A stretch of 64,000 nucleotides of DNA, taken from contig CAKOGP040000001.1 in assembly GCA_933822405.4 (NCBI GenBank), forward strand, positions 319,083 to 383,082. The letters run 5' to 3'. Shown here in pieces: positions 1 to 9,494 of the stretch. A program made the position numbers and the translations under genes. Every line of letters starts with the position of its first letter. The stretch's first letter is position 1. Under the pieces are notes generated by a model. That model was not told the DNA's origin, ran no database searches, and saw only the letters and a program-made list of their open reading frames with translations. The DNA is from Cylindrotheca closterium (lineage: Eukaryota > Bacillariophyta > Bacillariophyceae > Bacillariales > Bacillariaceae).

Positions 1-47
1 AGCAACTGCTTCCTCTTACAGAATCAGATATTTCGCAAGAACATCGA

Positions 48-1334
48 ATGCAGGCTTCCTCCACAATCATGGCATCTTCCCTGTTTACGGTTCCCTTGAA
101 TAGCGAGTCAACCATGGCAATGAGTTTGCAAAATAGTCGACACAATCCTGTTGCAAGTGCTGGAATCACCACCAGCCACCAGCTGAACAATACCAGTTCC
201 AGTCGCGCAATGGGATTCTCGCAACTCATGCAAACCGCGGATGATACCAATCTGCCAGCAGTTCCAGAAGACGAAGCCATGGATTCCTTTGAACTATTTC
301 GCGCTGAGGAGGACCAGCAAGAAGGCGCTGCTCTAATTTTGCCAGCTACTACCCACCAAATTCCGAATTACAGTCCACAGAACCCACCACAACAACAAGA
401 ACAAGGGAATAATCAATGGTTTTTCAACTTGCTGTCTGCGGCTAAGCGACGATCTGGTCAAGCAGTAACTACAACAAGCAACAACCAAATCACAATATTG
501 GATGCTTCGACATCACGGCTGAATACACCATTGCTGGTAACCCCAGCACCCTCAACTTTTTTTGGAGGGTTGGACCGTGCACGTGCACGAGTCATGACAT
601 CGTTGGAAGATTCTCGGTCGTTTGAAGTGTGCATGAATTTCAGCGCCAGCAACAACCTTCATGAACAACAGCAGCAACAACAACAATGTACAACGGTAGA
701 AGATATCATGAACATTGTGTCCAATCCCAACAATTTGCAATTGTGGTACGATCCCATTCAAACACTGGTGGTGACTTCTCGCAGCAATGAGGATAATGAT
801 ATCAATAGTGATGGATTGGGTAGTGGCAATGGCAGTGCTGGCAGCAGTGGATCCTCGGACCGTCAATATGAAGGTGAATGGATTGAAGCCTCCACAACAG
901 CCTTGGCAAGTCCACCATGCATTGTGGGTCCCTTGTACGAATTGGAAAGTACCTTGCGGGAAAGCTTGGGAGTGGGAAGTTATGGTTTGATTACCATTTT
1001 TGTGGAAAAAACTCACGGGAAAGTGACCTTGACGGTGGGTCCCTTTCCTGGTGGAATCCATGTCCGGCATACCATTAGTGTTTCTGCCGACGAACGCAAT
1101 CATGGCAGCGTCAAGATTGTCGACCGCGTCAAACTGGAAACCAGAGAAGAAGATGCTTCCAACTTTCAAAATACATTGTCATTGGGAGGAATGTTAAATT
1201 CGTGTCTCTTGCCACCACTGGCAAGTTATATGGAACAAGTGAAGAATAGTATGGCCAAACTGCTACTGCTGGTGGAAAGTGGTCAAGTGTCGAGAAGTGG
1301 TGGTGGTGGAATGGTTCCTCCAATAACACGATGA
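48..1334 (+). CDS. Unknown protein with poly-Q tract and possible SRPBCC/START-like C-terminal domain (5' end probably off window)
   Basis: The open frame encodes 428 residues from the first ATG. It stays open to the left edge, and a good acceptor (pyrimidine run then CAG) ends near base 21, so this may be a downstream exon of a longer gene. Residues 1-200 are low complexity and rich in Q, N, S and T, with a Gln run near residue 208 coded by mixed CAA/CAG. From about residue 210 to 410 the protein looks folded. A helix before LWYDP, a WIEA strand, then alternating strands, a DRV motif and a long C-terminal helix suggest the helix-grip SRPBCC/START fold. That assignment is inference from pattern only. 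An AATAAA lies at 1373-1378. Confidence 0.6.
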   Translation: MQASSTIMASSLFTVPLNSESTMAMSLQNSRHNPVASAGITTSHQLNNTSSSRAMGFSQLMQTADDTNLPAVPEDEAMDSFELFRAEEDQQEGAALILPATTHQIPNYSPQNPPQQQEQGNNQWFFNLLSAAKRRSGQAVTTTSNNQITILDASTSRLNTPLLVTPAPSTFFGGLDRARARVMTSLEDSRSFEVCMNFSASNNLHEQQQQQQQCTTVEDIMNIVSNPNNLQLWYDPIQTLVVTSRSNEDNDINSDGLGSGNGSAGSSGSSDRQYEGEWIEASTTALASPPCIVGPLYELESTLRESLGVGSYGLITIFVEKTHGKVTLTVGPFPGGIHVRHTISVSADERNHGSVKIVDRVKLETREEDASNFQNTLSLGGMLNSCLLPPLASYMEQVKNSMAKLLLLVESGQVSRSGGGGMVPPITR

Positions 1335-1634
1335 ATGTGGTGCAAACGTGAAAGAGTACAAATGCTTCTTTGAATAAAAAATGAGAACTTAATATTACAA
1401 GGAAAGATTGCTTCCTTCCTGAAATTGTAAACAAGTCCAAGTTAAAGTGCTTTGAGATATGTTTCTGTAGACGACGCCAAGATGAGTTGGTCCTTTTCGG
1501 CAGACGGGCCAGAACAAAATCTCCGGTAAGGCGGGAAGAAAACGAATATCCCGTCCCTCCACCACCCGTCAACCATCGCATTTTTTCAAAACATTGTTAC
1601 GAGAAACAACAAGCGGAGCGACTTCCCTTTTACC

Positions 1635-3134
1635 ATGCCCTTTTGGAAGTCAATATCCAAATTGGGGTTTCAAAAGGGTAGCCTGGTGTATCTATATAGT
1701 CTCAGTGCCATAATAATCATACTGTCACTGGCGACTACGACTTATCTTGCCGCCCAACTGGATGACGCGGATCAAAGATCAGACCACACCGACCGTCATA
1801 GCTTCGACCGACCCATAGCAATACAAGGACAAGGGCAACTACCAATATCTGATGGTAGCATCACAATCAATAATTACGGGCATGATAAGGATGATGATGA
1901 CGATAATGGTAATGGTAATGATAAAACTCCACCTCCCGATTTGTTGCTCAGCGTTCCATTTTACGTCTACGAAGAACTGATATGGACCAATGCGACAATC
2001 AATGATGAACCCATCCCCCATGTGGCCACGCATGGGCGGCACAAGACGCGATTCAAACACAGCGACGACTATTGGTTCTATGAGGCGGCCATGAAACATC
2101 CCATGCGAACGACAGATATCTACGAGGCCAAACTATTCTTCGTGCCAATCTTTCTCAACTTTTTGGATTACGCCAAGTATGTCAAGCGAGACTTTTGCAA
2201 TCTGGGAACTTGTGGTTACGACTTGTTACTCGAAACGGAACGGAAATTGCAGAAACACAAAGCCTTTCGCAAACATCCAGAACGTCATGTGATTGTCCGG
2301 TCGTTTTACACAGCTAGTTGGGAACGTTGGTACAATGAATATGAATCGATGGACAAAGGATATCGAAAGTTCATGAACCTCATCCCCAAAATGAGCTGCA
2401 TAATCTTTGAGGGAAAAGAATTTATTCCATCGCCTCCAAATCCTGCTCGCGTTACCTTGCCATCTTACTATGTGGGAACTGCATGCAATCAGTCACAACC
2501 GTGGGAAGATGGCACCCCTGTCGTTCCAGGAGCAAAACCATTTGATGTTGCCATGATTGCTACATTGAAGGAAGAACGGCTTGCCTTTCAAGATCGACGA
2601 AATGTGTGCAATTGGTTGAATCAGTCTACTACCGTCAAAACATCCTTGTGTGGACCAGGCAAGCGCTGTCCCGCCTTGTCGCAGTCGAAATTTGGAATTC
2701 ATGCAGCCGGCGATACCTTTGGATCCCAACGACTCATTGATACCATGTTGAGTGGATCTGTGCCCATCTTTACATCTTTGGATCAGTATAGAATACAAGG
2801 TCCTTGGATTGATTGGAAGCAGCTATCTTATTACTTGCCAGTCCATGATGACACAGCCTTTTCGGGACAGCCAGTCACCCAATTTTCAGTGCGAAAGACT
2901 CCGAGCCAGGAAGCATTTCTCGAAAGTCTGCAGAAGATTTTGGATGATAAGGAAGGATATGAAAGAAGGCGTCAAAAGATCTTGGAACATAATCCATTGT
3001 TCGATCATGAGACCATGTATCCATTCGATACCTACATGTACCTCATCCAAGCCGAGTTGTTTCCGGAAACACGTCAACGAAAAAGCAGATGGAGTGCTCT
3101 CTTGCTGCCTCCACCTTTGTTTGACGAGCCCTGA
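1635..3134 (+). CDS. Exostosin-family glycosyltransferase (GT47-like), type II membrane protein
   Basis: Single-exon gene of 499 residues. A short cytoplasmic N-terminus is followed by a hydrophobic anchor at about residues 17-41 and then an Asp-rich linker, the layout of a Golgi type II glycosyltransferase. The exostosin domain runs from about residue 95 to 440. It includes a PFYVYEE-like start, an EAKLFFVPIF strand, and the late segment SGSVPIF followed by IDW, which matches the GCIPV..IDW region of plant and animal GT47 proteins. GT47 enzymes transfer sugars such as GlcA, Gal, Xyl or Ara to cell-wall or proteoglycan chains; the substrate here cannot be told. The ATG at 1635 sits in an ACC-ATG context. 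The stop is 100 bases from the convergent glycosyltransferase gene. Confidence 0.8.
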   Translation: MPFWKSISKLGFQKGSLVYLYSLSAIIIILSLATTTYLAAQLDDADQRSDHTDRHSFDRPIAIQGQGQLPISDGSITINNYGHDKDDDDDNGNGNDKTPPPDLLLSVPFYVYEELIWTNATINDEPIPHVATHGRHKTRFKHSDDYWFYEAAMKHPMRTTDIYEAKLFFVPIFLNFLDYAKYVKRDFCNLGTCGYDLLLETERKLQKHKAFRKHPERHVIVRSFYTASWERWYNEYESMDKGYRKFMNLIPKMSCIIFEGKEFIPSPPNPARVTLPSYYVGTACNQSQPWEDGTPVVPGAKPFDVAMIATLKEERLAFQDRRNVCNWLNQSTTVKTSLCGPGKRCPALSQSKFGIHAAGDTFGSQRLIDTMLSGSVPIFTSLDQYRIQGPWIDWKQLSYYLPVHDDTAFSGQPVTQFSVRKTPSQEAFLESLQKILDDKEGYERRRQKILEHNPLFDHETMYPFDTYMYLIQAELFPETRQRKSRWSALLLPPPLFDEP

Positions 3135-3234
3135 CTGATGTGCCAAATGTTCTGCTCTATTCTGTCTTCGGATACAGCAACAAGGGAAAATCTATTCTAC
3201 ATTAAGGGACCGGGTACTTTCAGTGAAGAGCTCA

Positions 3235-6200
3235 TTAATCTCCGCTAGGGCTACTTGACGACTCTTCTGGATTCTCGAGCATGAGATGTCTCATGAAGAA
3301 ACACCATCTCATCACTGACAAATACTTTTGAGTGATGTCTTTCATTGATGGAACATAAATCGCTGCGGCATGCTCATCATAATTCGCCACGAGACGTTCA
3401 ATAGCTTCCAGCAATCCAGGTCCAGTCGATTCAAAGCCTACTCCTGCTTTCCCAACGAGATCCCCATGACTGCTTCCCTCTTGATACACGACAGGAAGGC
3501 CACATGCCATTGCTTCAGAAACAGCATTCGACGCTGGCTCGAACCGTGATGGCGCAAAGTAGATGTCCCCACTTCGCAAAAAGTCGGCAACGGCTTCAGA
3601 GCCTAGCTCCTTTAAAATTTGAAGCCCACGCTTTGATACAAAGTCATCAGGATGGCCGCCCATGAAGAGCAGCTCGTATTTGTCAAAGTCCAAATGCTCA
3701 TCCAGCCACATCATTGTGTCAAAACCTTTGCGTTGGTTTCCGCTGTGACTCGAGGCAACAATACGGAGTTTTCGTCCTTCTCGCTTTGGCCTTGATTCCT
3801 TTGGAGGGTAAAATAAAGTTTCGTCAATCATATTTGGAATGACCACTGGATTTTTCAAATTGAGTCCAATCTTGATGTTTGCGTCGGTGCTCCATTTGGA
3901 CTGAAAGACTGTAGCACAGGCGTATTGGTCGTTGATTTCTTGGGTTTTCTTGTCCTCCTTGGGCAGTGGCTCTGGTTCTGTAAAATTCAGCGTTCGGAAG
4001 TATCGAGCGACGTAATAGGGTCCATCCACACGGTGCACCAAAGCCAGCCGGTTTTCACTTTTGAAATCTTCCAGGATTTCATTCTTTCCTTTGAACGTGA
4101 TGGCATTTGCCAAAAGGACTTGACCAGACTCTCTGATTTGTTTGGTACCATCTCCAGGATCGTTCTTCCCAATCACCTTCATTCCTAGGTCATCCAAACC
4201 ATGTCGCAGAGCTAGCAGGAATTGGTTACCACCGCCCCATGGTGGAGTGTGGAAGTCATGCCAGATTCCAATGGTGGAAAAGTTGAAGTATGGTTCACCT
4301 TCTGGGCAGGAATTGAAACGGTGGTATTTGTGCTCTTCCCAGAGTTTCCATGGCGGTCTGAATGAATCGTCTTGAGCTTGCTTGTATAGCGTTTGATTCA
4401 GAACACATGATTCGTGCATCCCAGTGTTCCCAAGTGGCCGTTCGTAGAACTTTTCGACATAATTAACCTTGGTCTGATTGAACGCGAACATGGCATAAGT
4501 GTAGAACTCGGAAAAGTAGTTGTTCTCTTTAATGAGTTCATTTCCAACTTGCAACACATTGAATGGGAATGGGTCCTTAAATCCCTTCTCGCGTACAAGA
4601 GCATTATTGATGACCTCAATCAAGTCACTGAGAACTGATTGATCAAAGATCATCCATCCAACCACATAGTTCTTTCTTGGATACTTCTTGTCTCGCTCTA
4701 TCTCTGGTAAGACGAGCCTTGAAAAGTCCCGCCACTGCAATGGTGGCTTCTGGCACTGCGGCATCAACAAATTGAGTCTTCCGTCGTCTCCTTTCGTGAC
4801 GTACTCTAGAGGTCGAACCGGGATAACGTCACTGTCAATTGCTAGGTACTGGTCAGACAGGTCTGGAACTAGCCGTGGTATCAGCATCTTGCTGAATTGT
4901 TGCAAGTACCAACCCATTCGAGGATTGGAAATGTACTTTCCAGCTCGAAGCACTTTTTCTGGTGGTCCATCGTGAATGTTTTTGAATTCTCCATTCACAT
5001 CCCACAACCGCTTTAGTTCGGCATCGGTATAAAAGCTGTTGTGTTCCAAGCACATGTGCTTCTTTTCATTTCCAGTAGCATGTTGGGGGACCAAATCAAA
5101 TATCACAGGACAATCAGCTTCGGCATCATTCACGACAAATATAAATCGTCGAAACCCTTGTAAGTGGTACAGATTATGTACATTTGTGGCCAAAGAAGAA
5201 TCAGGAGATGCTGCCATAATCACTGCGTTTATGCCGTGTCCCTCATGTCGAGAGTAATTCCCTAAGAGAAAGTCACTTGTCAGCGGTTGATAATTGGCAT
5301 CAAGTTTATCCACAAATATGTTTCTGGGATTTTGAGCGGAGCGTTGTTTCGGCATCGTTTGGCTGATAGTTCCTTGGTCGTTTAAATTCCTTTGTGGCGA
5401 TTGCTTTGCTTGGGCTGGTAGCTGCGGCGTCCTTTGTTGTGGAACTGGACCTTCTCCAGAACTGCTAGAAAAAGCTTCTGGATCGACAAGCATGAGATGC
5501 CTCATGTAGAAGCACCATCGCATTGTCGAAAGGTAGCTTTTAGTGATGTCTTGCATCGAAGGAACATAGATGCTTGATGCATGCTCGTCATAATTTGCGA
5601 CAAGTTGTTCAAGGGCTCGTAATAGACCTGGGCCAGTGGATTCAAAACCAACTCCAGCCTTGCCAGCAAGATCACCATGACTACTTCCTTCTTGGTAGAG
5701 AACAGGCAAACCACATGCCAAAGCTTCTGATACAGCATTTGAAGCTGGCTCGAATCGTGAAGGCGCAAAGTAGATATCCCCACTGCGCAAAAAGTCAGCA
5801 ACAGCTTCAGAACCCAGTTCCTTCAAGACTTGAAGTCCACGTTTCGGGATGAAATCTTTGGGGTGACCACCCATGAATAGCAGCTCGTACTTGTCAAAGT
5901 CCAAGTTCTGATCCAGCCATAGCATCGTGTCAAACCCTTTCCGAACGTTATCACTGTGACTCGAGGCAACGATCCGAAGTTTTCGTCCTTCTCGCTTTGG
6001 CCTTGATTCCTTTGGAGGGTAAAATAAAGTTTCGTCAATCATATTTGGAATGACCACTGGATTCTTGAGGTTTAGACCAATCTTGAAATTCGCATCGATG
6101 CTCCATTTGGACTGAAATACAGTGGCGCAAGCATACTGATCGTTGATTTCTTGGGTTTTCTTGTCCTCCTTGGGCAAAGGTTCCGGCTCCTTGAAATTCA

Positions 6201-7845
6201 AAGTTCGAAAGTATCGAGCAACATAATACGGCCCATCCACACGGTGCACCAAAGCCAGCCGGTTTTCCTTTTTGAAATCCTCCAAGATCTCATTCTTTCC
6301 CTTGAATGTAATGGCATTTGCCAAGAGGACTTGACCAGATTCTCTGATTTGTTTGGTTCCATCACCGGGATCGTTCTTTCCAATCACCTTCATTCCTAGA
6401 TCATCCAAACCATGTCGCAGAGCTAGCAGGAATTGATTACCACCACCCCATGGTGGAGGATGAAAGTCGTGCCAGATTCCAATGGTGGAAAAGTTAAAGT
6501 AGGCTTCTCCTTCTGGACACGAGTCAAAGTGGTGGTACTTGTGTTCTTCCCAGATATTCCACGGCGGTGTGAACGAATCGTCTTGGGCTTGCTTGTATAT
6601 TACTTGGTCAAGGATGCAGGATTCATGCATATCCCTATTGCGATGTGGTTTCTCAAAGAACTTTTCAACATATTTAACCTTTGTGTGATTGAACGCAAAT
6701 ATCGCATAGGTATAAAACTCGGAAAAGTAGTTGTTCTCTTTGATGAGTTCGTTTCCAACGTGCAACACGTTGAATGGGAATTGGTCCCTCAGTTGCTTTT
6801 CTCGTAGCAAAGCCTCTCCAATAGTACCAACCATATCTCTCAGAACCGTTCGGTCAAAAATCATCCATCCCACCACATAGTTTTTGTTTGGTTTTCGGAG
6901 CGTACTCTTTTGCCGTTCGAGCTCAGGAAATACTAGACGGGAAAAGTCCCTCCATTGATCAGGTTTCTTCTGTACCTGAGGCATCATTATCGTCAATTTT
7001 CCATCATAACCTCTGCTGATATACTCGATCGGTCTCACTGGGATAATGTCGCTGTCAATGGCCAAGTACTGCTCGGACAAGTCTGGGACTAGTCGTGATA
7101 TCAGCATCTTGCTAAATTGTTGTAAGTACCAACCCATTCGTGGATTGGAGTAGTACTTTCCAGCTCGCAATACTTTTTCTGGCGGTCCACTGTGAATGTT
7201 GTGGAATTCACCACTCTCATTCCATAATCGCTTCAATTCGGCATCGGTATAGAAACTATTGTGCTCCAGACATATGTGTTTCTTGTCCTGTGGACCTCCG
7301 TGTTGGGGCAGCAAATCAAAGATTATGTGGCAGTGTGCTTTTGCATCGTTGACCACAAAGATGAACCGTCGGAAGCCTTGCAAATGATATAAATTGTGAA
7401 CACAGACTGCCAGAGCCGAATCGGGAGCTGATGCCATGATTACAGCATCCATTCCATGCCCCTCATGCCGAGAGTAGTTTCCTATCAGGAAGGGACTCAC
7501 AAGTGCTTGGTATTGGTGCCCAATATTGTCGACAAAGACATTTTTGGGATTTTTCATTGTCGTGTCCAATGGATTGATGAGGGCACTGTTCGCTGAAGTT
7601 CTACCAGTATAGGAATTTTCGGGGGCCTTTGGCCCCATAAATGTATTACTTGAAGAGCCATCCCGTATTCTTGGAGTATCAGTCATGTGGTCAGCATCCT
7701 CCAAGTGTTCTGGATGATCAATAAACTCATAGATGAACACGTTTGCCAGGGTGGAAAGTATTATCATTCGAAGGGCAATACTCCTTATCGTTGCGGTTGT
7801 TGATTTCGGTTTTATTCGTCCTGCTGGTTTCTTCACTTGCACCAT
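3235..7845 (-). CDS. Giant internally duplicated glycosyltransferase: (DUF6492-like GT-A + GT4-like GT-B) x 2
   Basis: Uninterrupted 1536-residue frame with an N-terminal anchor at about residues 22-41. Residues about 96-790 and 837-1536 are two copies of the same unit. Each unit begins with a DUF6492-like domain (FLxGNYSRHEGHG, then the DxD-like YLAIDSD motif). It then has a GT-B domain with PWGGGNQFLLALR, LVHRVDGP, VVIPNMIDETLF and the GT4 E-x7-E segment EPASNAVSEA. The linker (residues about 790-836) is Ser/Gln/Pro-rich. Both DxD and E-x7-E motifs are intact in both copies, so four catalytic domains may be active. Copies differ at many synonymous sites except in a patch around 3767-3852 versus 5978-6063. 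Likely a Golgi enzyme making a repeating glycan; this is inference. Confidence 0.8.
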   Translation of the reverse strand: MVQVKKPAGRIKPKSTTATIRSIALRMIILSTLANVFIYEFIDHPEHLEDADHMTDTPRIRDGSSSNTFMGPKAPENSYTGRTSANSALINPLDTTMKNPKNVFVDNIGHQYQALVSPFLIGNYSRHEGHGMDAVIMASAPDSALAVCVHNLYHLQGFRRFIFVVNDAKAHCHIIFDLLPQHGGPQDKKHICLEHNSFYTDAELKRLWNESGEFHNIHSGPPEKVLRAGKYYSNPRMGWYLQQFSKMLISRLVPDLSEQYLAIDSDIIPVRPIEYISRGYDGKLTIMMPQVQKKPDQWRDFSRLVFPELERQKSTLRKPNKNYVVGWMIFDRTVLRDMVGTIGEALLREKQLRDQFPFNVLHVGNELIKENNYFSEFYTYAIFAFNHTKVKYVEKFFEKPHRNRDMHESCILDQVIYKQAQDDSFTPPWNIWEEHKYHHFDSCPEGEAYFNFSTIGIWHDFHPPPWGGGNQFLLALRHGLDDLGMKVIGKNDPGDGTKQIRESGQVLLANAITFKGKNEILEDFKKENRLALVHRVDGPYYVARYFRTLNFKEPEPLPKEDKKTQEINDQYACATVFQSKWSIDANFKIGLNLKNPVVIPNMIDETLFYPPKESRPKREGRKLRIVASSHSDNVRKGFDTMLWLDQNLDFDKYELLFMGGHPKDFIPKRGLQVLKELGSEAVADFLRSGDIYFAPSRFEPASNAVSEALACGLPVLYQEGSSHGDLAGKAGVGFESTGPGLLRALEQLVANYDEHASSIYVPSMQDITKSYLSTMRWCFYMRHLMLVDPEAFSSSSGEGPVPQQRTPQLPAQAKQSPQRNLNDQGTISQTMPKQRSAQNPRNIFVDKLDANYQPLTSDFLLGNYSRHEGHGINAVIMAASPDSSLATNVHNLYHLQGFRRFIFVVNDAEADCPVIFDLVPQHATGNEKKHMCLEHNSFYTDAELKRLWDVNGEFKNIHDGPPEKVLRAGKYISNPRMGWYLQQFSKMLIPRLVPDLSDQYLAIDSDVIPVRPLEYVTKGDDGRLNLLMPQCQKPPLQWRDFSRLVLPEIERDKKYPRKNYVVGWMIFDQSVLSDLIEVINNALVREKGFKDPFPFNVLQVGNELIKENNYFSEFYTYAMFAFNQTKVNYVEKFYERPLGNTGMHESCVLNQTLYKQAQDDSFRPPWKLWEEHKYHRFNSCPEGEPYFNFSTIGIWHDFHTPPWGGGNQFLLALRHGLDDLGMKVIGKNDPGDGTKQIRESGQVLLANAITFKGKNEILEDFKSENRLALVHRVDGPYYVARYFRTLNFTEPEPLPKEDKKTQEINDQYACATVFQSKWSTDANIKIGLNLKNPVVIPNMIDETLFYPPKESRPKREGRKLRIVASSHSGNQRKGFDTMMWLDEHLDFDKYELLFMGGHPDDFVSKRGLQILKELGSEAVADFLRSGDIYFAPSRFEPASNAVSEAMACGLPVVYQEGSSHGDLVGKAGVGFESTGPGLLEAIERLVANYDEHAAAIYVPSMKDITQKYLSVMRWCFFMRHLMLENPEESSSSPSGD
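3767..6063. repeat. Internal direct repeat with 86-base perfectly identical patch
   Basis: Bases 3767-3852 and 5978-6063 are identical over 86 positions, offset 2211. They code for the VVIPNMIDETLF region in each half of the duplicated glycosyltransferase. Similarity is also very high through about 4250 and 6480, while the N-terminal parts of the two units have diverged much more. Confidence 0.9.
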
Positions 7846-8169
7846 GTTGAGATAGCTTCAATCAGCAGGTAGAACGGAAGAAATTGAGATGCTGTGGTTT
7901 GATCATTGGTTTTTGTTTTGTGATGGACTCGATTTTCCAAAGACGTTTTCATGTCCGTCATTCGTTCAGTTAGTTCTGGTCGTAGTGGTCAAAGGCACTG
8001 TTCCAAAAGCAACAAGACCGTTGTCAGTTTGAATTTCAAAGTACTGTTTCTACGACATCTAACGAAATCATCAAAAACAGTCACAAACAACAAAGTCTGA
8101 GGTGCCGACTACAGTACGAATCATCATCATCTCGGTCTATTGTAGGAATCAAATAAAGACTCTATAATC

Positions 8170-9289
8170 ATGTCAAAAAGTGCTGATGTTGCCGTTGGCT
8201 TGATGGACCAGGCTTACTTTGTTGGTCGGGCCGAACTGTTGGACTTTTTCAACAACTTGTTGGGATTGAACCTTGCAAAGATTGAACAAACTGCTACTGG
8301 TGCCGTCGCCTGTCAACTCACAGAATACATCTTCCCTGGAAGTGTCCCCATGTCACGTGTGAATTGGGAAGCAAGGTGAGAGCTGCTCTAGTTCTTGTGT
8401 GTGTCTGTGTGTGTCTGTGTTGTGATGCATTTCCAAAGATACATTCAGAAGCTCAACGTTTGTTCTTTCTGCCAAAAGATCGGATTACGAATACATTGCC
8501 AACTACAAATTGCTACAAAATGCATTCACAAAGAACAATGTCCAACGTCATGTCGATGTCAACAAACTTATCCGTGCCAAGTATCAGGACAATCTTGAAT
8601 TCTGTCAATGGATGAAGGCATTTTTTGACCAAACTGGAGCCCACCGTGACGACTATGACGGCAAGGCAGTTCGCGCTAGGGGAAAGGGTGGAAAGCAATA
8701 TAATCAAAAGCAATCAGGTGCCGCTCCAGCCAGAGGTGCTCGTTCTGGATCTCGTGGTCGCGGCGTCGTACCGCCCTCTCGACCAACCACGACCTCTACC
8801 ATCCGATCAACAACTACCCGAGCAGCCGTCGGCCGAAGCGCTTCTCCACAGAAGAAGGGGTCTCCACTCAGAGCTAGAGAGAACAACATGTCAACAACGA
8901 CCAGTCCAGATCCCGAATTGATCAAGAAGAACAAGGATTTGGAGGCTAAGAACAAGGATCTGGAGGCTAAGAACGTTGAAATGGAAACGAAGATGCATGA
9001 TGTTGAAACGGCCATGGCCGAGCTCGAGAAGGAGCGTGATTTCTATTTTGGAAAGCTACGCAACGTCGAACTCATGTTGCAAGTCCACCAGGATAAGAAC
9101 TTTGAAGGTGCTGATTTAGATGCCCTCGTGGAGAAGATTTTCAAGGTCTTGTATGCTACTGCTGAAGAGGATGTAGATATTGATGATGAGGGTGACATCG
9201 TGCCAGTTGTTGATGGTGAGGATCCTCTCAATACTACTCAGGCCAGTGAACCTACTTCTGTTGCGGCACTAGAGGATGAAGTCTTTTAA
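8170..9289 (+). CDS. EB1: EB1-family microtubule plus-end-tracking protein
   Basis: Two exons, 8170-8375 and 8479-9289, give 338 residues. The junction rebuilds the EB1 signature NWEA-R-SDYEYIANYKLLQ. The N-terminal calponin-homology domain (residues about 8-125) binds the microtubule lattice. A basic Ser/Thr/Arg/Pro-rich linker follows (about 130-225), then a coiled coil with a duplicated KNKDLEA heptad-like unit. The EB-homology domain has the expected ERDFYF motif near residue 265. The acidic tail ends in EDEVF rather than the canonical EEY/F. EB1 recruits SxIP and CAP-Gly partners to growing plus ends. The 103-base intron carries TG-rich tracts. Confidence 0.93.
8394..8434 (+). repeat. 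TG-rich tract in EB1 intron
   Basis: Interrupted TG repeats begin about 20 bases after the EB1 donor site, on the coding strand. Similar sense-strand TG tracts occur in three other introns of this window. Confidence 0.8.
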
Positions 9290-9494
9290 AGGATAAAATT
9301 CCTTTTGTATCATTGTCGCTCTCTCTCTCTGTTGACCACGACGAGGACGTTTGTCGTTCTTCACGACAGTAGTGCATTATGTTAGGCGGGGAGTTACATC
9401 ATCAATACTGTCTGACTTTATAACAGAGAGAAAGCTTCACATATTTTTATTCACATATTTTGAATAGCATCGTATTATACAAGCAAATGAGTAT

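Noticed and set aside
552..1169. Long antisense open frame opposite the first gene
   Set aside because: It mirrors the forward gene's codon pattern, has low-complexity Leu runs from the Gln tract, and shows no family resemblance.
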